Source: an uncultured Kangiella sp. (GTDB lineage: Bacteria; Pseudomonadota; Gammaproteobacteria; Enterobacterales; Kangiellaceae). Taken from it: a DNA stretch of 64,000 bases. This document shows positions 26,087-35,687 of this stretch, one piece after another. The notes below the pieces were generated by a model, which was not told where the DNA came from, did not search any database, and saw nothing but the letters and a program-made list of their open reading frames with translations. The stretch's first letter is position 1. Each line of letters begins with the position of its first letter. The stretch covers positions 434,001-498,000 of the forward strand of contig CANMKR010000003.1 in assembly GCA_947498625.1 (NCBI GenBank), written 5' to 3'. Both the position numbers and the translations under genes were made by a program.

Positions 26087-27940
26087 TTAATTTTTCCCCA
26101 AAGTACTAGTAAACACTTCAGAAGCTAACAACGGTTTAGAAAAATAGTAACCTTGAATCACATCACAGCCCAATTTGCGCAATAACTGCAGTTGTTCATC
26201 GTTTTCAACACCCTCTGCAATTATTTCTAATCCCAATTTATGTGCTAAAGCAATAGTGGACCCTACAATTTTTTGGTCTTGCTCACTGTCTAAGATATCA
26301 TCGATAAAGCTTTTATCAATTTTCATACCAGTAACGGGGAAACGCTTTAAATAGCCTAATGATGCATAACCCGTTCCATAGTCATCTATTACTAAACTAA
26401 AGCCCAAATCGCTTAGACGATTTAATTTATTTAATGTTGCAGAAGCTGACTCTATAAACACACTTTCTGTGAGCTCAAGTTCTATTAAGTCTGGTGAAAT
26501 ATTATAATAATTAGTGATCCTTACCAGCTCTGTAACAAAGTCAGCTCTTAATAACTGGTGTGCTGATATATTGATGGCAATTGGCTTTATTAGTAACTCT
26601 TTTCTTTTCCACTCGGCAATTTGTTTAGCAATAGAAATAAATAACCATTCACCAAATTTATGAACTAAAGAAAACTCTTCAGCGATGGCAATAATAACAC
26701 TAGGTTCTATAGACTGCCCTTTCGAATTGGTCCAACGGACTAACGCTTCGTACCCTACGATCGTCTTATGAGAAAGACAGACTTTAGGTTGATAGACGAG
26801 GAAAAGCTCATCTGTATCAATCGCTCTACGCAGTTCAATGGCCAGTTGATTTTTATTTTGAATTTCCTGAGCAAGACCTTGATTGTAGACCTGAAACTGT
26901 TCCTTGCCTTGTGATTTAGAGCGATACATAGCAATATCAGCTGCTCTGAGTAATTCATTATAGTTTTGACCATGATCAGGATAGTGAGCAACACCAATAC
27001 TACAACCAATATGTAACTGATCATCATTAATAGTAAAGGGTTGTTTTAGAACGCTAATTAAATTGATGCAGATGTTTTCTATATCGGACTTGCTGTAATT
27101 ACTTTTTGGCATGATTAAAAACTCATCACCACCATGTCTGCATATGACATCCTGACCGGTTAGTTGAGTTTTAAACCTAGCAGCAACCACCTTCAATAAT
27201 TCGTCACCAACGTTATGACCAAAACTATCGTTAATCAACTTAAATGAATCTAAATCAATAAATAATAATGCTTGTTGTTCAGTATCGTCATCATTAATTC
27301 TATCATCAAAATTTTGTGCGAAAAAACCTCGGTTACTTAAGGATGTCAAAGCATCATAATTAGCCAGCTGAAATAATTTCGTCTCATTCTCAATAACGTC
27401 TTGCTCTCTTTGGCTTCGCTCATAACGAAAAAGAATGATTAAAAACACCGTGGTTAAAATTGAGCCTAATCGATTCGTTAGATTTAACAAATCCACTTTT
27501 TCGGAGCTTAGAGTTTTGGGAAACTCCATACCATTCATTTTTAAGAGATAAAAAGTAATGCTGACCGAAAGCGCGACAAATGCATAAAACCAAACATAGT
27601 GCTTGGCTAGCAACAATCCGCTAATTAAAACCACCACCATAAACCAGGCATCATTACGATTATCGAAGCCCCCATATTCAATGTTGGCGATAATGATAAT
27701 AAATAAGAAAAAGAATAATGCGATATGGGCTGGGATTTCACTGCGGCGTTTATTTTTCAACCACCATAAACATACAAGACCGGAAAACAGACTCACTATC
27801 AGGCTCAGCATAGTAGCGTACATTTCAAGATAATAGTAGATGATGGAAAAGGTTATCGACAAGCTCATTCCAGCTAGAATAAACAAATAAACAACTTGCA
27901 CCTGTAAAATCTCAGAGAAACTGTATTGCTCTCTGCTCAT
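26087..27940 (-). CDS. Membrane GGDEF-EAL protein (cyclic di-GMP turnover)
   Basis: A protein of about 617 residues. The first 180 contain about six hydrophobic helices forming a membrane sensor. A diguanylate cyclase domain follows with an intact GGDEF (about residue 267, in RHGGDEFLIMP), then an EAL phosphodiesterase domain (YEALVRW near 398) with ELTESVF, DDYGTGYASL, IDKSFI and AEGVEN all present. The inhibitory RxxD site is changed to TGQD. Both activities look possible. I start at the ATG at 27940; an in-frame TTG 21 bases upstream has no better ribosome-binding site. Confidence 0.9.
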   Translation of the reverse strand: MSREQYSFSEILQVQVVYLFILAGMSLSITFSIIYYYLEMYATMLSLIVSLFSGLVCLWWLKNKRRSEIPAHIALFFFLFIIIIANIEYGGFDNRNDAWFMVVVLISGLLLAKHYVWFYAFVALSVSITFYLLKMNGMEFPKTLSSEKVDLLNLTNRLGSILTTVFLIILFRYERSQREQDVIENETKLFQLANYDALTSLSNRGFFAQNFDDRINDDDTEQQALLFIDLDSFKLINDSFGHNVGDELLKVVAARFKTQLTGQDVICRHGGDEFLIMPKSNYSKSDIENICINLISVLKQPFTINDDQLHIGCSIGVAHYPDHGQNYNELLRAADIAMYRSKSQGKEQFQVYNQGLAQEIQNKNQLAIELRRAIDTDELFLVYQPKVCLSHKTIVGYEALVRWTNSKGQSIEPSVIIAIAEEFSLVHKFGEWLFISIAKQIAEWKRKELLIKPIAINISAHQLLRADFVTELVRITNYYNISPDLIELELTESVFIESASATLNKLNRLSDLGFSLVIDDYGTGYASLGYLKRFPVTGMKIDKSFIDDILDSEQDQKIVGSTIALAHKLGLEIIAEGVENDEQLQLLRKLGCDVIQGYYFSKPLLASEVFTSTLGKN

Positions 27941-28017
27941 ATTACAACGAGCCGATTCCAACAGTGCCGCTTTATGACGTTTGAGCGAGTCTAGTATTTT
28001 ACTACCCTACTATTTAG

Positions 28018-29514
28018 TTAATTCCAATAAGGGTTTTGTTCAAATGCTTCCACCCTTAGTGTTTTTAAGGTTTGCAAGATTTCCTGTTCAGTGCTTTCTA
28101 AAACTTCATCCTGCTGCTCAATGCTGGCCAGTGTTTCTCTGACAAAATCCAACTGTTTAAACAGCTCGATATTTGCCACTAAATCTACCCAGTTCTGGCG
28201 AAATTTGACGCGCTTTTTACTGTCAAACAAACTGCCAAAAAACAAACCAATATCCAATGTTCTATAAAGTTTTGGCAAATAGCTAACATAAACTTCGTCA
28301 ACTAACTCTTCTTTCGGTTTTAAAAGACGGGTGATATCCAGCATCTGATGTTGTAACTGCTTAATCGCAAATGGAAAGATTTCTCTTTCCAGTTTATTTT
28401 TAAGCGGTTCTTTAATCTCTTCGCGCCATTCTTTTAGATATAACCAGCGACTAAAATGTAACAGCTTTAAATTGTAACTCGAAGTAGCCAAGTAATTTCT
28501 AAATTCGCTAGATTCTCTATCGAATTGCTCTTGCAGCTCTTGCTCTTTTGATTCTAGCGAGTCATAGGCAAAGCCGTAGATTTTAGCATTTGCCAACCAA
28601 TTTAAACGCAATGCTATCGATTGAACTTTACTGAAATTCTGAGTAACTTCCCGCCAATCAGCCCTAACTTCCGCTAAAGAATGTCTGGGTATCAAAGGCG
28701 CAAATACGGAATACATATGCTGCATATACATGAGGGCGCGATTGAGTTGTAAAAAGTACTCGATATTCGATTCGCGCTTAATCATTTTGATGTAGTGCTG
28801 CCAATGGGCGAAACCGTAGTGAGCAATAGTTTCAAAAGCACCCTCAGCAGGAGATTTTGCCGTTAAAGGCACTACATCCAGCCGGTTCAAGAAAGGCGTT
28901 TTTTCAGAGCTTAAGCGATAGCCGCGTTCAGCTTTACTTTCAGCAGACAAAACTAACTCAAAATTTTCAATGAGCTTTTTACTCAATGCAAATAGATCTT
29001 TCGCCTGACCAGACTTAAGCTCTAACTCAACCTCACAAATAGTGTTGGATTCCGACTTGTGGCTAATCTCACCTGAATCTAATGCAATTTCAATTTGAGA
29101 ATCAGCTAATTCAACCAGCGCAAACTCGCGACTAAAGTCGGTTCTAAACAAAGGTCTTAAATTACCATCTTCATCCTGTGCTTCTTCAAGCAGTATCTGT
29201 AAATAGGGATCTTCAACTTTACTGAGATCAAGATTAGCATTGGAGATCTCAGTTTCAGACTCATTGCGCTGATAAAGCCCCCCGACTACTCGACCTTCAG
29301 ACTTAACTGATTGAATATATGTTTCGCCAGCACGGCGAATTCTTAAACCTATTTTTAATTCTCTAAGCTTATGGCTTTCAGTATCATAATAAGTATTTAC
29401 TAAATCACTTTGCTGCCATTCCACGGTTTTCCCAAGCTCGTCACTAAACCATTGTTTTATAACACTTAGCTGCTCAGATTTTGCCGCTAGCTTCATTTCT
29501 AATTCTACTGACAT
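28018..29514 (-). CDS. CYTH-CHAD domain protein (YgiF-like inorganic triphosphatase)
   Basis: A 498-residue protein. The N-terminal CYTH domain (about 1-200) begins with the ExExK signature ELEMK at residues 4-8 and continues with YYDTESHKLRE and GLRIRRAG, the triphosphate-tunnel strands. The C-terminal half (about 215-490) is a CHAD helical domain rich in basic residues, thought to bind polyphosphate. The architecture matches E. coli YgiF, an inorganic triphosphatase, and as in E. coli it lies in the glnE-to-cca neighbourhood. DUF47 and Pit phosphate genes diverge from it, a fitting phosphate context. Confidence 0.9.
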   Translation of the reverse strand: MSVELEMKLAAKSEQLSVIKQWFSDELGKTVEWQQSDLVNTYYDTESHKLRELKIGLRIRRAGETYIQSVKSEGRVVGGLYQRNESETEISNANLDLSKVEDPYLQILLEEAQDEDGNLRPLFRTDFSREFALVELADSQIEIALDSGEISHKSESNTICEVELELKSGQAKDLFALSKKLIENFELVLSAESKAERGYRLSSEKTPFLNRLDVVPLTAKSPAEGAFETIAHYGFAHWQHYIKMIKRESNIEYFLQLNRALMYMQHMYSVFAPLIPRHSLAEVRADWREVTQNFSKVQSIALRLNWLANAKIYGFAYDSLESKEQELQEQFDRESSEFRNYLATSSYNLKLLHFSRWLYLKEWREEIKEPLKNKLEREIFPFAIKQLQHQMLDITRLLKPKEELVDEVYVSYLPKLYRTLDIGLFFGSLFDSKKRVKFRQNWVDLVANIELFKQLDFVRETLASIEQQDEVLESTEQEILQTLKTLRVEAFEQNPYWN

Positions 29515-29694
29515 TGATTACCTGAAACTGATATCAAAGACTGTCTTTTCAGCAGTTTACCCTGCAAATCAATAAGTTACCAATTTAATTAGTCCCAAAA
29601 ACAGTAGCTTAAATATCACTGGCTCGATAGAATATGCGCTTTAATTTACAACCTTAATTGGTTGGTTTGTTTACTTTTATACCTTGGGGATATT

Positions 29695-30369
29695 ATGGCT
29701 AATTCTATTTTAGATTTATTTGCTTCCTCGCCTATTGCTCCTATGCAGGATCATATGGCTAAAGTTCATGAAAGTGCTTCCTTACTCAACGAATTTTTCA
29801 CTGCATTGCTCAAGCAAGATTGGCAAGCAGCAGAAATCACCAGAGAAGCCATTCGTAAGCTTGAAAATGAAGCCGATGAGCTAAAGCACCAGCTCAGAAC
29901 ACATTTACCAAAAGGCTTATTTTTGCCTGTAGCTCGTACCGATTTATTGGCACTACTGAGCAAGCAAGACAAGATTGCAAATATTGCTAGAGATATATCA
30001 GGCCTGGCTTTTGCCAGAAAAATGCAGTTCCCAGAAAATGTTCACAAGCCTTTATTAGAACTAGTTGATCGTTGTATCGCCGCCTCGAAACAAGCCTTTA
30101 AAGCGATTAGTGAATTAGATGAGCTATTAGCCACCGGCTTTGGTGGACGCGAAGCAACTCTAGTCTCAGAAATGATCGAAAAACTCGACCAAATTGAAAA
30201 TGATACTGATGACTTACAAAGAGCCGTCCTTAATCTAATTTTTGAACAAGAAGATGACTTGCCTCCGGTAAAAGTTATGTTTATGTACAAAGTCGTCCAA
30301 AAAATTGGTGACCTAGCTGACTGCGCACAGCAAGTTGGTTCTCGCCTTGAAATGACCATTGCTCGCTAG
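29695..30369 (+). CDS. DUF47 (TIGR00153) PhoU-like protein
   Basis: A 224-residue all-helical protein of the TIGR00153/UPF0111 family, distant relatives of PhoU. It starts MANSILDLFASSPIAPMQDHM and contains LFLPVARTDLLALLSKQDKIAN, family hallmarks. Such proteins are usually encoded immediately before a Pit phosphate transporter and are thought to regulate it, as here. I start at the ATG at 29695 with GGGGAT upstream; an earlier in-frame start at 29662 would add 11 atypical residues. Pit begins 9 bases after the stop. Confidence 0.92.
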   Translation: MANSILDLFASSPIAPMQDHMAKVHESASLLNEFFTALLKQDWQAAEITREAIRKLENEADELKHQLRTHLPKGLFLPVARTDLLALLSKQDKIANIARDISGLAFARKMQFPENVHKPLLELVDRCIAASKQAFKAISELDELLATGFGGREATLVSEMIEKLDQIENDTDDLQRAVLNLIFEQEDDLPPVKVMFMYKVVQKIGDLADCAQQVGSRLEMTIAR

Positions 30370-30378
30370 GAGAAGATC

Positions 30379-31656
30379 ATGGATTTTTTAATTCAAAATG
30401 CAGATACCATTATATGGCTAGCCGTAGCTTTTGGCTTTTTAATGGCTTTCGGTATTGGTGCAAATGACGTTGCCAACGCCATGGGAACTTCTGTTGGTGC
30501 TAAAGCGCTAACTTTAAAGCAGGCAATTATTGTTGCTGCTATCTTCGAATTTGCCGGTGCTTATTTAGCAGGTGGCGAAGTCACTAAAACCGTTCGTAAA
30601 GGTATTATTGACCCGGACTTTTTTGCTGGAACGCCCGAGCTGATGGTCTACGGTATGATGGCTGCGCTGTTAGCTGCTGGTATCTGGTTATTAATCGCGT
30701 CGCGCATGGGTTGGCCGGTATCAACCACTCACTCTATTGTTGGTGCCATCGTTGGTTTCGCGGCAGTAGGTGTCAGCGTTGATGCGGTAAGCTGGGGCAA
30801 AGTAGGCTCTATCGTTGGTTCTTGGGTAGTCACGCCAATGTTAGCAGGTGTCATTTCTTTCTTATTAGTCTTGAGCGTTCAAAAGCTCATATTGAATACC
30901 GATGATCCTTTCAAAAATGCTAAGCGCTATGTGCCATTTTATATGTTCCTAGCCGGTTTTGTAATTTCGTTAGTTACCATCATGAAAGGCTTAAAACACT
31001 TATTCAAAGACGAAGGCATCAAACTGTCTATGGCTGAAACCTATGGCTACGCAGTATTAGTTGGGATGATCATTGCTGTCATTGGCGCGGCAGTTATCAG
31101 CAGGATTAAGCTGGATGTCTCTGGAGATAAAGATTACAACTTTGCTTCAGTAGAAAAAGTATTTGCCGTATTAATGATCGTTACTGCTTGTGGCATGGCA
31201 TTTGCTCACGGTTCGAATGATGTTGCCAATGCGATTGGACCTTTAGCCGCAGTTGTCAGCATTATTCAAAATGAAGGTGCTATTACTGCTAAGTCTGGTG
31301 TACCCAATTATGTACTATTAATCGGTGCTATCGGTATCGTTATCGGTTTGATTGTATTGGGTAGCCGAGTGATGAAAACTATTGGTACTAAAATCACTCA
31401 CCTGACGCCTAGCCGTGGTTTCGCGGCAGAGTTAGCTGCAGCTTCGACAGTAATTATCGCCTCTGGTGCTGGCTTACCTATTTCCACTACCCAAACTCTT
31501 GTGGGTGCGGTTTTAGGTGTCGGTATTGCTCGTGGTATCGCAGCTCTTAACCTTAATGTGGTAAGAAATATCTTCGTATCTTGGGTCGTAACGCTTCCAG
31601 CGGGCGCCTTCTTGTCGATTATTTTCTTCTACCTATTCAAAGCTATCTTTAGTTAA
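30379..31656 (+). CDS. pit: Inorganic phosphate transporter, Pit family
   Basis: A 425-residue membrane protein that imports phosphate (as metal-phosphate or with H+/Na+). The duplicated Pit signature is present: GIGANDVANAMGTSVG near residue 25 and AHGSNDVANAIGPLAAV near 280. About ten hydrophobic helices surround a central cytosolic loop. AGGAG precedes the start. It forms an operon with the DUF47 gene. The transported ion pair cannot be read from sequence. Confidence 0.95.
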   Translation: MDFLIQNADTIIWLAVAFGFLMAFGIGANDVANAMGTSVGAKALTLKQAIIVAAIFEFAGAYLAGGEVTKTVRKGIIDPDFFAGTPELMVYGMMAALLAAGIWLLIASRMGWPVSTTHSIVGAIVGFAAVGVSVDAVSWGKVGSIVGSWVVTPMLAGVISFLLVLSVQKLILNTDDPFKNAKRYVPFYMFLAGFVISLVTIMKGLKHLFKDEGIKLSMAETYGYAVLVGMIIAVIGAAVISRIKLDVSGDKDYNFASVEKVFAVLMIVTACGMAFAHGSNDVANAIGPLAAVVSIIQNEGAITAKSGVPNYVLLIGAIGIVIGLIVLGSRVMKTIGTKITHLTPSRGFAAELAAASTVIIASGAGLPISTTQTLVGAVLGVGIARGIAALNLNVVRNIFVSWVVTLPAGAFLSIIFFYLFKAIFS

Positions 31657-31798
31657 GGTAAGAGTTAAACGAATAATTATTCGTCAACTGGTTCAAAAGG
31701 TGGTCAGTCTAGTCTGATCACCTCTTCCCCCCACTTACGAGCTGCACTATAATCTAGCCCTTATTTATATTTGAGTTATCTCAACAAGGTACTTCTTT

Positions 31799-32389
31799 AT
31801 GCCTCGTTTTTTACTATTTTTTATCGTCACCAGTTCGCTTTTATTGAGTAGCAATATCAGCCTAGCGGCGGCTAACGAAACTACAGGCACTTTTGTATCA
31901 GATGAAATCGGCGTTACCATGCGTAGCGGCCCAACTAATCGCTATCGAGTGGTTGGCAGCTTACGCGCTGGCACCCCTATTACCGTACTACAGCAAGATG
32001 CTGACAATGATTCAACACAAGTAAGAACACTTGATGGCACAAGTACCGGCTGGATAAAAACAGAATACGTCAGCAATAAAGCCACCGTACTTGCTCAATA
32101 CCAAAATTTGCAAACTGAAACATCTAAATTACAAAGCCAAGTGGTGCGCTTAAAGCAAGATTTAAACGATAAAAATGCCATCACCAAACAAAACGAAGAG
32201 TTACAACTAAAAGTGTCAGAACTTGAAAACCAAGTAGATCAGCTGTCACAAAAAGCCGGCTTGCAAAAATCTCGTTTCCGCAAAGATGTTTTTTATGCCG
32301 GTGCCTTAACCGTATTCATCAGCATGTTGATTGCTTGGTTAATTACCCGAACTATTTATAGCCGTCGCCAAAGTTCTGGCTGGCGTTAA
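31799..32389 (+). CDS. SH3-domain membrane protein (TIGR04211, YgiM-like)
   Basis: A 196-residue protein. A signal peptide (about 1-24, ending ISLAAA) is followed by a bacterial SH3 domain (about 32-92, with MRSGPTNRYRVVGSLRAGTPI and GWIKTEYV). A coiled coil runs from about 100 to 155, and a C-terminal transmembrane helix (DVFYAGALTVFISMLIAWLI) ends in a short basic tail. This is the layout of E. coli YgiM, which also sits just before cca. The SH3 domain would be periplasmic, perhaps touching peptidoglycan. Confidence 0.9.
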   Translation: MPRFLLFFIVTSSLLLSSNISLAAANETTGTFVSDEIGVTMRSGPTNRYRVVGSLRAGTPITVLQQDADNDSTQVRTLDGTSTGWIKTEYVSNKATVLAQYQNLQTETSKLQSQVVRLKQDLNDKNAITKQNEELQLKVSELENQVDQLSQKAGLQKSRFRKDVFYAGALTVFISMLIAWLITRTIYSRRQSSGWR

Positions 32390-32415
32390 TACGCATTTAC
32401 TAAAGAGTTTTATTT

Positions 32416-35400
32416 ATGTTTAAAGCGAGTCAAATTCTTAATCAAGAAGCTCTAAGCTTGGAGCAATGGAACAGCATCATTACCGACAACTATCAGGTTG
32501 ATGAGTCGAGCTATTTAGAAGAATTACTAGAATTAGCCACCCCGGATCAAAACACCATTAACCAGATTACAGCCAAGGCTTCAAAACTGGTTGAAGAAAT
32601 TCGCGCCAGTGGTCGCTCTAAAGAAGGGGTTGAAGCTTTTTTACAACAATACAGCTTAAGCACCAAAGAAGGCGTTATTCTGATGTGTTTGGCAGAAGCT
32701 TTATTACGCATTCCTGATTCAAAAGTCGCCAACTCTTTAATTCGAGACAAACTGAGCGAAGCTGATTGGAAAAAACATTCTGGCGAAAGCGAATCGATGC
32801 TGGTAAACGCTTCTACTTGGGGCTTGATGCTTACCGGTAAAATTGTTGATGTAGATCAGGATGGTGATGGCAAACCCGACACCATGCTTGGCGGTTTGGT
32901 GGCAAAATTTGGTGAGCCCGTTATTCGCAATGCGATGAATCAAGCCATGAAAATCATGGGGCGTCAGTTTGTATTGGGACGTACCATTGAAGAAGCGATG
33001 AAGCGCGGCAGTAAAAGTGTGGCCAAAGGCTACACCCACTCATTTGATATGTTGGGTGAAGCAGCCTTCACAGCTGAAGATGCGCGTAAATATTTTGAAG
33101 CTTATTCAAAGGCCATTAGCGAGATTGGCGCAGCAAAAACACAAGATGGTCAATTAGCTCCAAGTATTTCAATTAAGCTCTCTGCATTACACCCTCGTTA
33201 TGAAGTGGCGCAAAAAGAACGTGTGCTGACCGAGATGGTTTCCACCGTAAAAACTCTAGCTAAGCAAGCTCGTGATTTAGATGTAGCCATTACCATTGAT
33301 GCTGAAGAAGCCGATCGCTTAGAACTATCTTTAGAAATTTTTGAAGCGGTTTTTGATTCTGATATCTGCCGAGGCTGGGATGGTTTTGGCATGGTGGTAC
33401 AAGCGTATTCAAAGCGCGCTTTACCAGTCTTAGGTTGGCTTGATGCTTTATCCCAAAAGCACAGTCGTCGTATCCCGCTTCGCCTAGTAAAAGGCGCTTA
33501 TTGGGATTCTGAAGTCAAATGGTCGCAACAAGGCGGCTTTAGCAACTATCCAGTTTACACACGTAAAGCGGCAACGGATGTTTCTTATCTGGCTTGCGCT
33601 AAGTTTATTTTAAGTGCTGAGTCTAGCTTTTATCCTCAGTTTGCAACCCACAACGCCCAGACTGTATTTAGTATTATGGATATGGCTGGTGACCGGCGTG
33701 ACTTTGAGTTCCAACGTCTACACGGCATGGGCGAAGTTTTATACGATCTAATTTTAGAACAGTATGAGGGGCTTCGTTGTAGAATTTATGCGCCTGTCGG
33801 CAACCATAAAGATCTACTCCCTTACTTGGTTCGTCGCTTATTAGAAAATGGTGCTAACACTTCATTTGTACATCAGCTGGTGGATAAAAATACTCCTGTT
33901 ATAGATCTAGTGGAGCACCCTTCGGTTATCTTAAAAGCCTACCCGACATTGCATAATAATCGTATTCCATTGCCCCCAGAAATTTATGCCAAAGAAGGTC
34001 AAAGAGCTCGCACAAACTCTGCCGGAACCAACTTACATATTAATAGCGAAATTGAACCCTTTATGGCTAAAGTTGCTTCCCATCTTGATAAGCAGTGGCA
34101 TGCTAAGCCATTAGTTGGTGGTAAAGCTATCAGCAGCAGCGAAGAGAAAGTTTTTTGCCCTTATGACCAATCTCACTTGATTGGCACTAAGCATGGTTGT
34201 GATGCTGAGCAAGCATTAAAGGCTCTAACGATTGCAAAAGAAAATTTTATCGCTTGGGATATGACCCCAGCTGAAAAGCGCGCTGATATTCTTGATACCA
34301 TTGCTGATTTGTTTGAGCAAAACAAACACGAGTTGATAGCGCTTTGTAGTCGTGACGGCGGTAAGACTATGCAAGATGGTATTGACGAAGTGCGTGAAGC
34401 CGTCGATTTCTGCCGTTACTATGCGAATCGAGCGCGCCAAGACTTTGGCCAAGAAACCTCTTTGCCAGGACCTACTGGCGAGTCAAACGATCTGTATTTA
34501 CAGGGTCGTGGTGTATTTGCTTGTATTAGTCCTTGGAATTTCCCGCTAGCTATTTTCACTGGCCAAGTGGTTGCTGCTCTAGTGGCGGGTAATACGGTAT
34601 TAGCAAAACCTGCAGATCAAACCTCCATAGTGGCGCACCGCGCCATTGAGTTGATGCACGAAGCAGGTATTCCAAAAAATGTTTTACACTTTGTGCCTTG
34701 TCGTGGTTCAACTTTCGGCAAAACCGTATTGTCGGATCCAAGAATTGCAGGCGTGGCCTTTACCGGTTCAACTGATACTGCGCACGTCATTAATCGAACT
34801 TTAGCAGCGCGAGATAGTGTTATTGCGCCATTGATTGCAGAAACAGGCGGTCAAAATGCCATGATAGTCGATAGCTCAGCCTTACCTGAGCAAGTGATTG
34901 CGGATGTGGTTCAATCGGCCTTTACCAGTGCTGGTCAACGTTGCTCGGCTTTGCGTTTGTTATACGTCCAAGAAGAAATAGCACCAAGAATTATAGAAGT
35001 CTTATCAGGCGCTATGCAGGAATTAAAAGTCGGTGATCCCACCTTATTGAAAACTGACTTAGGCCCTGTCATTGACCAAGCAGCGCAAGAAGAATTAATG
35101 AGCCATGTGGATGAATTAAAAGCTGCTGGTAAGTTAATCGCAGAAACTCCAATGCCAGAAGGTTTAGCCGACGGTCACTTTATTGCACCAAGCGCTTTTA
35201 AAATCGACTCTATCAATGATCTGACTCAAGAATGGTTCGGCCCAGTACTGCACCTTGTGACCTACAAAGCCAAAGAGCTTGATAAGGTGATTGCTGAAAT
35301 CAACGACTACGGTTATGGCTTAACATTGGGTATCCATTCGCGTAATGAAAAAACTGCCACCTATATCGATAAGCGAGTGCGTGTTGGTAACGTTTATATT

Positions 35401-35586
35401 AATCGCAACATGATTGGTGCGACGGTTGGTGTGCAACCATTTGGTGGTCAAGGCTTGTCCGGTACCGGCCCTAAAGCTGGTGGTCCGCACTACTTGCATC
35501 GTTTTGCGACCGAGCATACTCGTACCAACAATACTGCCGCCATTGGCGGTAATGCGACCCTGTTATCTTTAGGCGATGACGAATAA
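32416..35586 (+). CDS. putA: Bifunctional proline dehydrogenase / glutamate-semialdehyde dehydrogenase PutA
   Basis: Oxidises proline to glutamate in two steps with substrate channelling. The 1056 residues hold a proline dehydrogenase barrel (about 150-480, with LVKGAYWDSEVK) and a P5C dehydrogenase domain (about 530-1040) with SPWNFPLAIFTGQ, AETGGQN and a catalytic cysteine near 843 in SAGQRCSALR. It lacks the N-terminal ribbon-helix-helix DNA-binding domain of the about 1320-residue E. coli enzyme, so it should not repress its own gene. No putP lies nearby. It starts 26 bases after the SH3 protein gene. Confidence 0.96.
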   Translation: MFKASQILNQEALSLEQWNSIITDNYQVDESSYLEELLELATPDQNTINQITAKASKLVEEIRASGRSKEGVEAFLQQYSLSTKEGVILMCLAEALLRIPDSKVANSLIRDKLSEADWKKHSGESESMLVNASTWGLMLTGKIVDVDQDGDGKPDTMLGGLVAKFGEPVIRNAMNQAMKIMGRQFVLGRTIEEAMKRGSKSVAKGYTHSFDMLGEAAFTAEDARKYFEAYSKAISEIGAAKTQDGQLAPSISIKLSALHPRYEVAQKERVLTEMVSTVKTLAKQARDLDVAITIDAEEADRLELSLEIFEAVFDSDICRGWDGFGMVVQAYSKRALPVLGWLDALSQKHSRRIPLRLVKGAYWDSEVKWSQQGGFSNYPVYTRKAATDVSYLACAKFILSAESSFYPQFATHNAQTVFSIMDMAGDRRDFEFQRLHGMGEVLYDLILEQYEGLRCRIYAPVGNHKDLLPYLVRRLLENGANTSFVHQLVDKNTPVIDLVEHPSVILKAYPTLHNNRIPLPPEIYAKEGQRARTNSAGTNLHINSEIEPFMAKVASHLDKQWHAKPLVGGKAISSSEEKVFCPYDQSHLIGTKHGCDAEQALKALTIAKENFIAWDMTPAEKRADILDTIADLFEQNKHELIALCSRDGGKTMQDGIDEVREAVDFCRYYANRARQDFGQETSLPGPTGESNDLYLQGRGVFACISPWNFPLAIFTGQVVAALVAGNTVLAKPADQTSIVAHRAIELMHEAGIPKNVLHFVPCRGSTFGKTVLSDPRIAGVAFTGSTDTAHVINRTLAARDSVIAPLIAETGGQNAMIVDSSALPEQVIADVVQSAFTSAGQRCSALRLLYVQEEIAPRIIEVLSGAMQELKVGDPTLLKTDLGPVIDQAAQEELMSHVDELKAAGKLIAETPMPEGLADGHFIAPSAFKIDSINDLTQEWFGPVLHLVTYKAKELDKVIAEINDYGYGLTLGIHSRNEKTATYIDKRVRVGNVYINRNMIGATVGVQPFGGQGLSGTGPKAGGPHYLHRFATEHTRTNNTAAIGGNATLLSLGDDE

Positions 35587-35625
35587 CGATAATTAAAGCT
35601 CATTAACTAAGAAACAATCTATACT

Positions 35626-35656
35626 GGCGTTAGTGGTAACACTAGCGCCTTTTTTA
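35626..35656 (+). terminator. Rho-independent terminator after putA
   Basis: A ten-base stem, GGCGTTAGTG (35626-35635) with CACTAGCGCC (35640-35649), has one G-U pair, a GTAA tetraloop and six T after it. A strong intrinsic terminator on the plus strand. Confidence 0.92.
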
Positions 35657-35687
35657 TAGAATCATCCAAAGACTAATACTTTTAATT

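Noticed and set aside
29662-29694. Upstream start for the DUF47 protein
   Set aside because: The extra residues are hydrophobic and atypical, whereas GGGGAT precedes the ATG at 29695.
30042-30359. Minus-strand ORF opposite the DUF47 gene
   Set aside because: It lies wholly inside a confidently identified gene. Its Ser/Arg-rich translation is a typical antisense shadow.
31697-31722. Hairpin AGGTGGTCAG/CTGATCACCT after pit as a terminator
   Set aside because: The stem is good but no T-run follows (CTTCCCCCC), so an intrinsic terminator is not supported.
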